Shown here one piece after another: positions 9,451 to 20,313 of a DNA stretch of 64,000 bases. Position 1 is the stretch's first letter; each line of letters begins with the position of its first letter. The notes beneath the pieces are model-generated. The model searched no databases and was not told the DNA's origin. It saw only the letters and a list, made by a program, of their open reading frames with translations. A program made the translations under genes and the position numbers. This stretch comes from Heterodera schachtii (lineage: Eukaryota; Nematoda; Chromadorea; Rhabditida; Heteroderidae): assembly GCA_023374025.1 (NCBI GenBank), contig SIJG01000061.1:576853-640852 (forward strand), read 5' to 3'.

Positions 9451-10825
9451 GTGGAAAATGAGCGTAATAAAAAGATTGACAAAGACAGTGTTGAGGGTCT
9501 GGAAGGAAGTCTGTCATTATTCTCTTTGCCGCCAACAAATGTGGCCATAAATAAGACAAACGTCCGTGAATTGCTGCCTCTGTCTGCACTTAATCAGACA
9601 GGTCCCTATTTGTTTCGCCTGTTCTCGGACAGTCAATTTTGTGACTTGAGCAAAACCTATATGTACCTGCTCAGCTCAATTGAACGGAAGAATGACGCGG
9701 GAGAATGGGTAGCACTCAATGACGCGGACCCAAACGATAAGCATGTTGGCGTCATTCAAAACTTTGCTAGCAGCTTTGTTCGCTCGCTGAAGGTCAATAT
9801 TTCAGGCATTGAGGTGTTCGACAGTTCGATTTATTACCACTACCGCGACTACATAATGAAGGAGTTGGGCTATTCACAGGAAATTCGCAAGGCTTTCCAT
9901 GAGGCATCGTGCTACTATCCCGACGATGATGACCAGAACAGCGCAACAAACCCAGGTTTTACCGCACGTGCGGCACGGTTTTCAGGCGGTAAACAATGTG
10001 AGACAATGGTAAAACTAAATTTTGATTTGGCACGTCAAAATGCATTGATGTTGAACAATCAGGATGTAATATTCACCATTCACCGCAACAATGATTCATT
10101 CCTCCTGCTTACGCCCCCATACAAAAAACCAGATGGTACACAGCAGGAAAATAAGAAAGAGTACCGCATCCGTGTGCATGACATGCGTCTCTATGTGCGC
10201 ACTGTGGACGTAACACCAAGCCTTAACCTTGCCATTAGCCGACAATTAGAGTCCACTTCAGCAAAATACCCGATTGCGTAAAATTGAGATGAGGTCTATT
10301 TTTCTTGGCACAGGTCGGACCGAGCTGGCACACAACGTGTTCACCTCAACGTTGCCTCGTCGCCTAATTTGCACTTTCGTTTCAACCGACGCATATTCCG
10401 GTAACCGAAAAATGTCACCCTACAAGTTTGAGCACGCCAATGTACGTTCGATTAGTGTCGAGGCGAACGGACAGACCTTTCCCAGCACCCCGTATTTGCT
10501 GTCCTTCGATGGTGTGCAGCCCCGCTTTGTCCGTGCTTTTGTCGACATGTATGCAGGCCTGGGTTTGGATGACTCCGACACCAAAACGGTCTCGATTGGG
10601 ATGCAGCGTTTTCTTAACGGTTGGGCCTTTTTCGTCATTCCGCTGACTTCCACTCTGGAGGACACACCTGGTTTTGAGCTGATCAGGCAAGGCACATGTA
10701 CGATAAAGGTGCAATTTGAGCAGCCTATAAAAGCGGATGGATATGAGATGCTTGTCCTTGGCGAATTCGATTCTGTGTTGTCCATTAACGCAGATCGGGT
10801 TCTGAGTACAGACGGAAGTGTGTAA
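9451..10825 (+). CDS. major capsid protein (double jelly-roll), split by a frameshift
   Basis: Two overlapping frames cover one protein. The first (9451-10281, about 276 aa) carries the N-terminal jelly roll, including the Polinton-like start SLFSLPPTNVAINK and FRLFSDSQFCDLSKTYMY. The second (10274-10825, about 183 aa) starts immediately with IFLGTGRTELAHNVF and holds the C-terminal jelly roll (AFVDMYAGLGLDD). The proteins would assemble as pseudohexameric capsomers. The frames join at about 10276, where one extra base would explain the break. The 5' frame also has no upstream in-frame ATG; the ATG at 9458 is in another frame, consistent with a second indel in the A-run near 9470. Family assignment is solid; integrity is not. 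Confidence 0.85.
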
Positions 10826-10851
10826 CTGAAATTGATTGACACTGAAAAGCA

Positions 10852-11304
10852 ATGAATTCAGTTCAATTGGAAATAATTCTGAAAAAATTGCACCCTACCA
10901 AGAACAAATTCATTGGTGTTTTCCCATCGGATCGAATTCCGAAGCGAGTTTCTAAATTTCCTCATTGTATGATCGTCAATACGGGCAAAGAAGGGACACG
11001 AGGTGAACATTGGGTGGCTTGCTATGCTTCAAGCCACCGACGGGTTGAATATTTTGACAGTCTTGGTGAGCACCCAAACCCCGATTTAGCAGCCTACCTC
11101 AACACATTTAAAGAGGTACTGGTCACTAGGGAACAAATTCAATTTCCCACATCCGATACGTGTGGACATTTTTGTATATATTTTTTGGCAAGCCGATGTT
11201 CTGGCGTTCCTTTCTGCCGTGTGATTGAGACTTTGCGTAAGACTCGAGGCATGGCAGATTACCTCGTGAAATGGTTTGTCAGAAACTTGATCAGCGGTCT
11301 ATAA
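10852..11304 (+). CDS. adenain-like cysteine protease (maturation protease)
   Basis: 150 aa, intact. The catalytic set of the adenovirus protease/Ulp1 fold is in place: H53 in GEHW, D69 in YFDS, the oxyanion Gln at Q97 and nucleophile C104 in TCGHFC, with the 7-residue Q-to-C spacing of adenain. In Polintons this enzyme is expected to process capsid-associated precursors during particle maturation. It follows the capsid gene by 26 bp, and its stop codon overlaps the TATA box (CTATAAAAG) of the next gene. Confidence 0.93.
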   Translation: MNSVQLEIILKKLHPTKNKFIGVFPSDRIPKRVSKFPHCMIVNTGKEGTRGEHWVACYASSHRRVEYFDSLGEHPNPDLAAYLNTFKEVLVTREQIQFPTSDTCGHFCIYFLASRCSGVPFCRVIETLRKTRGMADYLVKWFVRNLISGL

Positions 11305-11305
11305 A
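11297..11305 (+). promoter_or_regulatory. TATA box before membrane-protein gene
   Basis: GTCTATAAAAGC overlaps the protease stop codon and lies about 25 bp before the ATG at 11325. Confidence 0.5.
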
Positions 11306-11324
11306 AGCTCACGTTTCCTGAACA

Positions 11325-12463
11325 GTGAGAAAAATGATGGTTCATTTTATGAATGTTTTTTACGCATGTCTAGTCCTCAGCTGTGTGCCGTCACTATTGC
11401 AATCGGAGCTGATAAATGTGGATTTGATGGCTGACAATCAAAACTATTTCGATAGCGGCAAATATCGTACCTTTTCAAAAGATGCTACAGCAGCACAACA
11501 TTTTGGTTATAGTTGGAATACAGCGTGCCGAATAGAGAAATGTGAGCGTGACAGCGAATGGGCCGTTTCACTTCAAAATGTGTACACTTTGCACAGCTAT
11601 CAGAGTGTGTTTTTCGAAATGAAATCATTGCTGAAAATGTCACCATTGGCCTGTTTTGAATACAACGGGCATAGTTTTACCTTTTTTGAAGACAGCGAAT
11701 CTGGTGAGACTACTATCTTCCGTGGTCACCAGCATAAGATTGTGCAACGACTTTCCCAACATGGGCGGATTGTATTTGATCACCTCTCAGGTCGATTGTT
11801 TCTGATCGATAAGTATCAGAGGCGGATTAGCGAAATAGAGCTTGAATACCTGGAGCATTGGTGGCTTCGAAAAAACCAATCTTCCGCCCATACGATTTTG
11901 AAGAGCAACTTTGTCGCTTTTCTTCCACCAGATAAAAGCGACTTTACTTTGGTGGACAACCATGTGTTTGTGATCAGAGACCAGGCGCATCTATAAATTT
12001 CACATTGGCGACTATGCAAAAGGGAACCGTGCGCTAGCTTTTGTAACCAATTCAAATGACGTCCACTTTAATTATCTAATTTATAAACCCAAAGACAAAA
12101 ATGTTAGCCGCGGCGTTTTTGCTCATCTACGCATGTCGGACGCATGGATGCCGATATCGTACCTGTTCAATCTGTTCCTAATTAGTACTGTGCACATACA
12201 TACTTAAACAATTACGGCGAGTGAACCGAAAGCGTCCGCTTAACGTGTCCGATAGCTCCGATTATTACAGCAGCCCGTTCATTGACGACGCTTATTCGTC
12301 CCAACAACAACAATTGCTGAATATACCGTATGAAACTGCAACAGCGAGTGATCAAAATGGTAGGAGCCATCAGTCGGAGTATTTAAAGAACGATTTTTGT
12401 TGTTTGGATTCAGTTGGCCATTTGTTTCCTAAATTTAAGAAAAGCTATTTTCATTTTACATAA
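11325..12463 (+). pseudogene. predicted type I membrane protein, frame-broken Maverick cargo
   Basis: The first frame (11325-11996, 223 aa) starts with a clear signal peptide (hydrophobic VFYACLVLSCVPSLL). Its ectodomain-like part has a few cysteines and beta-propeller-like strands (RIVFDHLSGRLFLIDKYQRR). The frame stops at 11994, but another frame is open through 11989-12207 with similar composition, and a third from 12182 gives a hydrophobic segment followed at once by a basic stop-transfer stretch (KQLRRVNRKRP) and a tail of about 70 aa. Together they outline signal peptide, ectodomain, one membrane span and cytoplasmic tail, with two frame breaks near 11990 and 12185. No family is recognised. 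A surface or entry protein is possible but unproven. Confidence 0.5.
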
Positions 12464-12517
12464 TTGTCACAATATATTTATCTGCTTATTGCATGCAAAG
12501 GGCAATCCGTTATCTGA

Positions 12518-13021
12518 TCGACTAGTTACGGGCTGAGCAGTGTAGACGATCTGTACACCTGTTTGAAAGAGGAAATTAAAAGTGGGCCTGAAGGTGGGAA
12601 TTGTCTCTATCCCAACCCGCTTTGTGCTGTGGACTGTGTACACATTTCAAACGAAGACCATCCGAACCAACCTGTGCATATTGACGGCTCGCTTGAATTG
12701 ATTGCTGACGTTGAGCTGTACTCAACATGTTATCCGAAGAGGAAGTTCGAGGGAATAGTGTGGTAATGTTTTCTAAACAAAAAACATTAATATTTTGTCA
12801 TTATGCATTTTTAAGGAGCGAACCTCTGTATGTGGAGCTGAAGGACCTGAAGATTTGTCCGGGAGACTCGCCGCTGTGTCTATCACGCCATTGCGAACTA
12901 GCGAACAGCACAACAACAACAACAACAACAGGGACCTGATCGTGGACGAGCTGGATCTGATCAACTATTGGAGCGACGACGAACGCGAAAACGAGACTAC
13001 AACTTGGTGAGAGTGCTGTGC
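12518..13021 (+). pseudogene. spliced, decayed reading frames of unknown protein
   Basis: A frame from 12518 (with LYTCLKEEIKSGPEGGNCLY and several cysteines) runs to a donor at 12763. A 53-bp intron (12763-12815, GTAATG...TTTTAAG) joins it in frame to SEPLYVELKDLKICPGD, which ends in an ACA tract near 12910-12930 where the frames change. Three frames are alternately open across 12795-13140, suggesting an indel in the trinucleotide run. No domain is recognised here. It may be the N-terminal part of the gene carrying the PAZ domain directly downstream, or a separate cargo gene. Confidence 0.4.
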
Positions 13022-13084
13022 CGATTCAACAACTGTGGTCCCTACCGACTGACCAAGCAGCTACAGAAACGACGACTGAGAACC

Positions 13085-13426
13085 TTGCCTATCTGAGCCA
13101 TTGGACATTGAGAACTGTCCACCTTAGGAGAAAATATTAAAATTATCCCTGATGCCTTGTGTCCCAACGGTGCAAATCAGGTGTTTGCATACCGTGGATT
13201 TCTAGGAATCACGGTTCAGCAACACCTTTACACTCGCCATCGTGTCATGTTAAAGTACCCAACCCTTCCTTGTGTTGTTCAGTTTGGTGGTGGTCACCAC
13301 CGCGATATTTTCCCATTGAATTATTACGTGTCGCTAATGCCGAAATGCAAAGCGAAAAAAGATAAATTGTCTATCCTTTATTGCCTGATCACACCATTTG
13401 TCATACATACGATAGTTGCAAAATAA
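13085..13426 (+). pseudogene. PAZ domain (Argonaute-type) remnant inside the Maverick
   Basis: The frame from about 13127 to 13426 contains TVQQHLYTRHRVMLKYPTLP followed by CVV, then PLNYYV and C-K-KK, which line up with the second half of an Argonaute PAZ domain (T-V-x-x-Y/H, L-x-YP-x-LPC, then hydrophobic PLE-like strand). A different frame ending at about 13138 holds LRTVHLRRKY, matching the preceding PAZ strand, so one indel lies near 13135. PAZ domains bind the 3' overhang of small RNAs. No PIWI domain follows: the frame ends at 13424-13426 in a TAA that is part of AAATAAATT, a possible poly(A) signal. Dicer PAZ is the alternative; Argonaute fits better. Confidence 0.7.
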
Positions 13427-13628
13427 ATTTACTTGAATACACTGTACTTGTTCATGGTTAACAACAGGGAGATTCTAGGTCCATTTTCCTTTCTAAGATT
13501 TTTTGCGGTCTAGGTAAACCGTTGATGTTGGCTCATCCTCATCCTTCTCACTATTGTTGGAATCCAAATCGTTTTTCTCAGCAGTTGGGGCCGCAACAGG
13601 CAAAAGCTCAGCGCTGGTCACCTTGGCT

Positions 13629-14098
13629 TTACCGCGGCCGTGCGTAGTCATCCATTTTTTCACCTTTCTCTTCCGATCGATGGATTCTTAAGGGTTGAAA
13701 CAATATTTTTATCACAAAACCAATTTATTTTTTGAAACATACTTTTCCATAATTTCGTCAACACTGTCCGCAAAAAAGTCGATAGCATCGTTATCACTCT
13801 CCTCACCACCTATATCCTCTTCCATTTTTGAATATTTCTTTTCAATGCGATCGACTGCTTCTACCCTGTAGAAAAAAGAATGGAATGGGTAGTCACATGA
13901 TAGTCGGAACCATGTTTGCCGTGCGCGACACGAAAGAAGAGGGAGCGGGTAGCTTCTTTTTCGAGTGTCCGCCTGCTTTCCCATCTTTTTCTTGTTGCCG
14001 TTGCCGCCGTCATCGTTCTTCCCGTTGCTGCCACTTTTGTCGGACATTCCTTTTCTGATTTCAACATAAACAGATAAAACTTTCCGATTCATGGTCAA
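13629..14098 (-). CDS. uncharacterised spliced protein downstream of polymerase
   Basis: The minus-strand frame from ATG at 14098 has a Gly/Asn/Lys-rich N-terminus (SGSNGKNDDGGNGNKKK) and an acidic C-terminal segment (KMEEDIGGEESDNDAIDFFA). A donor at 13742 and acceptor at 13687 give a 56-bp intron; in-phase splicing ends at a TAA at 13629. One base shift instead would open a longer tail to a TAG at 13493 (with an LDRKKS end), so a frameshift may have shortened the gene. It follows the polymerase stop by 80 bp on the same strand. No family recognised; charge pattern suggests a nucleic-acid or protein-binding accessory factor. Confidence 0.4.
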
Positions 14099-14177
14099 GG
14101 TATTTCGCTGAATGTCAGACAGTAAATGAAGAACGGACGAGCCAATTTTAATGTATTTTATTTAATCACAATCTTTT

Positions 14178-17100
14178 TTATTCATATCCAAACGGGAAGA
14201 CTTCATACTGCTCATTTATTATCCCTTTCTGGCACACGGGCACATATTTTTTGCGCATCTCTCGCGTGATAACTCGACTATCGCGTGTCGGCATTATTTT
14301 GTTGTAGCGAAATATTGAAGGTGCATTTCCGTCATTGTCGTTTTCATTATCACTGATACGAAGCTCGTTGTGGTCAATGTTGACATTCCTACCATAATTG
14401 GCCACCTTTTGCTGAAAATTTTCAAACTGCAGAGCTTTGCTATTGTTCACGTCAAATGTTATGCCACGGATTTTTAGGACGTATTCAACCGTTCCAGTTC
14501 TCTTATGTTTCATTCGAAAACCATATTGCTTTGCACCTTTAAAATGTTCAATTTTGCTAATAAATACAATAGTCAAATATAACCTCCGCAGACAAAGGTT
14601 TTAATGTCGTAGTCGAGGTACTCCTCGCTCATTTGACCTAAATATTCTCCGGTTTGTATTGGCACAAGGCCACGCCTGTGCAGCACAACAACACTGTCGG
14701 TGTCCTATATTCTTTGCTGTTTTCCAAAAGTTATAAAATAAAAACGGACAGTGTATATCAGTTTTGCTCCTTCAGTGCGTTCTATTTGAGTCATAAAGTC
14801 GAGCAGTTTAAGGCGGGCGCGGCTTGTAGTCCATAAGCTTAAGACGATATTGCTGGACGAGTGCTCAGTGACAAAATTTTTTTTGTGCTTGTAAAGCACA
14901 CGTACAGCGACATCGACAAGGAATGACCGCCGATAATTCCTATGAGTGTTAAAGCGTTTCAATATTTAAAATAAACATTCTTTAATATCTACTCACAATT
15001 TTGTGGTCCAGAATTAGGTTATAAAACTCCTGAGGCCTGGTCAGCACTTTGTTTGGAACCTAATTCGTTTTCGCATGCTGAACTTACCCCTAAAGGATGA
15101 AAAACTCAGATTGTAAAAAGAAGAAACTATTGAACCAACCCAAAGGCTGTTAAGCATTAAACTTCGCTATAAAGCGTAGTCCGGGATGGATTTTTGCGCA
15201 CACATTCAAGGCTCAGATTGACGCTGTATATGCGTCTGTACTCGTCCGCATATTGCTGTTGTTGCTCAACACTGATTATCCCATCAGGAAAACCGCTAGC
15301 CTCAATCTTCAAGAAATTAATATCCCATTTCAGGGTCGATGGAGCACTGACCTTAAGTTTTATCAGCAGTCGGACGTAGTCCTTGAATATTTGGTCGCTC
15401 CTGATGATTAATATAAACACCATTATTGCACACACGACACATACACACCATTCCTCGTAATTCCACGCTCTCCAGAATCTGTCCACTCTGTAGCCTGATT
15501 CAAGCGCACGAGCCAGTTCAATGTGTGTGTAGTTGCCGACAAACGCACGCTGCTCATCAGTATGCTGGCAAACATGGGTCCGACGCGTGTTTGCCTTCCG
15601 AAACTTTGCGGCACAACGGTGACAGCAGCTGAACAGAAGACGATCGTCAATTTTGAGCGGTAAAACAGGTATTCGAAGTCCTCGTGGCGGGATAACGCGA
15701 ACACGGTAGATTCCACGGAACTGTAGCTGTTCGGGCCGTGTCCAGTTGACTATCATTTCCGCACCGGTTGGGTAGATTATAGACGGTATGCCAACCGGAT
15801 AGTCTGTGGAATAATTGACCCATGGATACAACGAAATTATGTCGAAAACAGAAATCTTTTCGTCCTCTTTCGGCTCAGCAATTAGCTGTAGCGGCCCAGT
15901 CCTTCCGCCGTAGTATGCATGTCGAGGATCAATTGGCCCGCGATCAGTTCCCAAGTCGGCGAAAAATGCACACATCTCTGGGTCTTTTTTTAGCTGCTCT
16001 CTGATTTGGCATTCCCAAATTTGTTCAACGTCGAGCCCTGCGGCGAACACATCACCCGATGGCCCAGGTTCACGCAGTTTCAATATACGTAGGTGAGTTA
16101 ATTCGTTGAGTTCTCTGCACGTTTTTCCGTCGACCAGCTTGTCGTCGGGTTTAAAGCAATGTTCGCAACCATGCCAGTAGCAACCCAAAACTTCGATACA
16201 TTTATTCTGCTCCTCAACCCATCCGTCCAGCCGAAATTGTCGCCAGCGCTTTTCAAGCCCGTTTCCGGCGTGTTGTATTCGAATGCCATCCTTTTTTGAG
16301 CGCCAGTCCAGGTATTTTATGGCAAAAACGCTGGCACGGTCGTTTCGCTCGTACCCGCATTCAGGGACAATGGCCAGCTGTTTTTCTTTCAAAAATTGTC
16401 CTTTGAAGATAGTCATGCACACGCTGAACAGAAAAACTCAGATTCGCTGATCGCTAAACAGGTTAACGACGGAACCTGGCGATTGTGGCGCTGAGCGGTA
16501 GCACATCAAATCCATTCGTAACCTCATCCATCATTATGCGTCGAAATTGAACAATCGCTGAGAGCAGAATTTCCGTATCGTTTTGGCAGTACAAACGAAG
16601 TTCGTGCGGCAAAAAAAACGGAGTGTTTCTGTTCATATCGTACCTGTGTGGGCCGATATCACAAAGTTCCAAACTACCTAACCAACACATACCATTTTTC
16701 AAATTTTTCATATTTATCCAACTTCATTGACCCAGGGCAATAGTCGTCCTTTTGCGGCAAATGTTGCAGGCGTACACCATAGTTTTCTCTAAATTAAATC
16801 ATTAAAATAATCAACTTTACAAATTTGGACCGCCGATTGAATGAGTAGGGAAAAAACGGTTTGTCATCACAGTCCAAACTGAAGGTTTTGGGCATATCCT
16901 CAAGACGAATTGGCATCAGAAGGCACGAGTCCCGCCATGTGAGCAGCGAATGGCGTCGCGAATGCTGTAGGCGGAATTCGAAAATTTTTAGTCCATTCAT
17001 AACAACATCTGGGCGCCGTTTTGTTTCGCCTAGATATTTTAGCACAAAATGGCCATCAAAACGCGATGCATTGTGAGCCTGTTAATTAAAAAAAAAGTAG

Positions 17101-19259
17101 AAAACGAATACTAAAAAAACGTGTTCGATAACGATCGAACTCACCCAAATAAAGGTTTTGTATTTGTTGGTCCACGCTCGCAAAATCCATTCGACAAACT
17201 CTGAGATTGGCTCATGTCCTTCCGCTTCACTCCTGTTAATGACACAGCAATGTATGCGGAAAATTTAATGAACAGCATACCAATCCTTTATTCGTTCCAT
17301 TGTTCCATACTCCGAAATACAAATTTGGCAATTTGTCCGCACCCCACGTTCAGAATCACAGCACTCAGTGCAAGTAACACGAACTGAAAGTTGGTTTACT
17401 TTATGACGCTGCTGCCCTGCCTCTTCCAATGGGTCCAATCTCGTTTCTGTGTCATAGCACACGATACGGTACTGTTGCTTTTCATTTGGTACCGCAACCT
17501 TCTTGATAAAGCAGCCAGCATCCTTCTCATGGTACACCTAATCACATTAATTTTGATTTGTTTATTTCAATCTGATATGGCGAAAATGCAATACCTTACA
17601 ACGTGTACAAAAAGTGCTGTAGCATTTATGAGGACGCTTGGGGTCCTGCTGGAAGGTTCGGTTGCAAATAGTGCAGCGCTTCAGCAAATTGCATGTCTGA
17701 CTGCCCCGATGACCGTCAAAGCATGATCGGGAGAAGAAAAAACGGTTGCATTGTTGACAATGAAGGCACACACCGTGCTGTCTAATGCATGGATACTGAG
17801 GGCCTACTGAATAGAGAATAAAAATAAAAGCAAAAAAATAGAAACTCAGAAAATGGCTGGCCACTACAAAAACAAAAGACAACCTTTAGCACATTGGGGG
17901 CAGCGACTCTTACACGTAATAGTGTGCTTAGTGTCACGGGTGTAGACACATTCACAGTCCATGCAATATTTTCGGCCCAGTTTGAAAAAACAATGTATCT
18001 TCTTGATACCGTAGTAGTGCCCATCCGATACAAACAGTGACACACAGAGGCGACGGCCCATCGGACCTTTCCAAATCGGACGAGGCAGCTCCTCGGAGTG
18101 ATCCTCGAACAGTACAATTCTATAGATGCCAGGGTAGGTTTGATCCTGTTTTTATGTTTAATGCACTTCCGTTCAGCTTCATTTCCAACACCAACAACTG
18201 ACCCATAGTTGCTGTATTTGGTCAAGATGCTCCAGTCCATACGCCTCTTGGTCTGCTGGAATGTCTGCAGCACGCATCAGCTCCGTCACTGCAACATTCA
18301 TCCGCTCCCGGTTGGACACCAGACGGTTTAGTGCTTCGTAGCCAGCACAAAAGTCTTTTCTCGTTATCACCCGTTGTGCAATCTCAGCTGACACCGTATC
18401 CCATTGAAGACCATCATCCTCCCCTGTTGGGGCTTGTCGTCGCGAAGTTGCCTTTAAAAATTGCTGATCCGTGTACGCACGGGTGGCAACCAGTGCATGG
18501 AATAAGCAAAAGTTGTCCTCAACATTCATCACACGGATGAACTGGCGGTCGTCATAGCCCCAATGCTGGTATTGGTAGAAGCGTGGCGCTGCACCAACCG
18601 GAGGTGCTATACATGTGACGACCACTTCAATTGGCTCGCTGAGCAACAAAGAACGTTTGCTGATCCCTCCACCATGCACATCCTCATCACCATCCGACTG
18701 GCCTAGTTTGTCCAGCTCAGCCATCAACACTTCTGCCGTGTTTTGCTCCGGAGGACGAATGGGCAGCACAATCGGGTCGGTTAGACCTGGTGTTGCAAAG
18801 AAAACTTTTAACTTTACAATGGAGTGAATAACGCTGACGGTAAATCTCACCTCTACCATTAAGTAAAACTCCAAGTCTTGTGACACGCCGTTGACGACGT
18901 TCATCGTCGCCCGCTGATGCGCCTCTTCCGTCGATAGTTTGCTGTTGGGAATCCTCTGCATTCCGTATTGCACGAGCGATGATATACTCGAAAGCATGGA
19001 GAAGCGCCTCTTCCGGCTCATCGTGTTTTCCGTTCAGCACAAACTCAGTCACATGGCGTTGCATAGCGAACCGCTCCACTCGGTGCACGTAGTGTTGTTT
19101 TTGCTCAAACAAGGGTGCTGGCTGCTGAGGCTGCTTCCCCTTTCTATGTCCATCCTCCTCCCCTTTAGGGTGCTTCTCCTCAAAATAGGCCATAGTCTTG
19201 AAGTCCCAACTATTACGACGTTGCCGTTTGGCATTGCCATCCAAGGTTGAGGCTGCCAC
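14178..19259 (-). CDS. protein-primed family B DNA polymerase (Polinton pPolB), 15 exons
   Basis: It replicates the Maverick using a protein primer. I place 15 exons: 19259-18851, 18786-18203, 18145-17884, 17806-17595, 17537-17281, 17232-17145, 17078-16831, 16788-16693, 16643-16476, 16423-15449, 15400-15140, about 15089-14997, 14939-14750, 14704-14584, 14536-14178. Introns are 42-77 bp, all GT-AG, and phases agree through the first ten exons (about 1100 aa). Landmarks: an N-terminal NVEDNFCLFHALVATRAY block, Cys-rich fingers (exons 3-4), Exo I YDTET, Exo II HNASRFDG, Exo III YCQNDTEILL, YYGGR, motif A DIISLYP, and motif C DTDS next to an intron. Around motif B (about 14.94-15.20 kb) four or five frame breaks occur, so the polymerase is probably dead as read. 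The last exon ends with the usual PFGYE. Confidence 0.92.
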
Positions 19260-19532
19260 CGTATTGTCATTGCGCGCTGTTGCCGATGATGATGAACGAA
19301 TGATAGCCGTTTCGGATTGTCCCTTTTCATTGTCGTTTCAGCTGTGAATGCTTGGAAAAAACTATTTTGGGTGAATTGTACGAAGAATACATATAACACT
19401 GATATAACAAAATGGCTCTCTCTCTCTCTTTTCCCTTTCTAAATATTTATCCGGTTAACATCGACTAGGCCAAAGACTACTACAAAAGAATTGGCCGTAG
19501 AGACGAAGCCAATTGATTCGACTCAGTTCTTT

Positions 19533-20313
19533 TTACGCGTTTCTTAGCGGTGGCCTAAGAGCGTCCGAATGCACGCTACTGCTCTCAATCTCGATTATTT
19601 CTCCATCTTCGTTATTAATGTCAGCGTTCTTTTGTTCATCAGGTGGCGCCTCCTCATCTCCCTCATCTCCCGTTCTCTTGCTGTATGACACACAATCCAG
19701 TCCATCGTCTTGAGCTCTCCCTTTGCCTTTAAAAATTCAAAAAGATAATATTTATATCCGTATAAATTTGTGAACCTTTATACTAAGTTTGACGGTGACA
19801 GTACGCTCAATCTTAGATTTAAGCAGTGCTTCGAGCTGTCCGGGCTGCTCTTCTACCATTTTGGCAAATTGCTCAACCTTAAGGTTTAGGTAATGTTCCG
19901 CTACCGCGGAAAAGACAGTCGCAGTTTGGCTTATCTCCGGATCTTCGCAATCTTGTAGCTCCAACCTCAAGTACAAATTGCGGGTTGGCTTGTTGGCGCG
20001 GTGGTCGCAACTGGCACAATACAGTTCCTCGTCGACTTTTTTCTTACATAACATTCCTTTACGCATTAATGGACATGCCTAAAACCGTGTTAATTCATAA
20101 TGCTGGCCGGAATAGACGACCTGAAACCTTGTATAATGAAAACTGAAGATCTGCAACTCTGACGCGGGCATAGAACAGGCCGGAAGAGCCAAACTGAATC
20201 ACATCGCGAAGATGTTTAAGATTGGTTGGAAAGTCGTCGACCATTCTTTTTTTAGGTGATGAAATAATTTGGAATTTTTTTAATCCGCTCATTTTTTTTG
20301 CGTAACTAGGCAC
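19533..20313 (-). CDS. RPA-like single-stranded DNA-binding protein, 3 exons
   Basis: Exons 20313-20128, 20078-19784 and 19726-19533 join in phase to 224 aa; introns are 49 and 57 bp. The second exon opens with a zinc ribbon (CPLMRKGMLC ... CASC) followed by the strand pattern of an OB fold (NLYLRLELQD ... TATVFSAVAEHYLNL), like the C-terminal DNA-binding domain of RPA1. The third exon is an acidic tail rich in Asp/Glu, as in many SSBs. It lies upstream of the polymerase on the same strand, consistent with a replication unit that coats displaced single strands. An SSB of this type is not among the commonly listed Polinton core genes. RPA-like fold assignment is by motif reading only. Confidence 0.65.

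Noticed and set aside
10415..10852. Two - strand ORFs of 140-145 aa over the capsid gene
   Set aside because: Antisense to the C-terminal capsid domain, with no recognisable features of their own.
15423..15716. Alternative - strand ORFs over polymerase exon 10
   Set aside because: Out of frame with the motif-bearing exon, which has DIISLYP and YYGGR.
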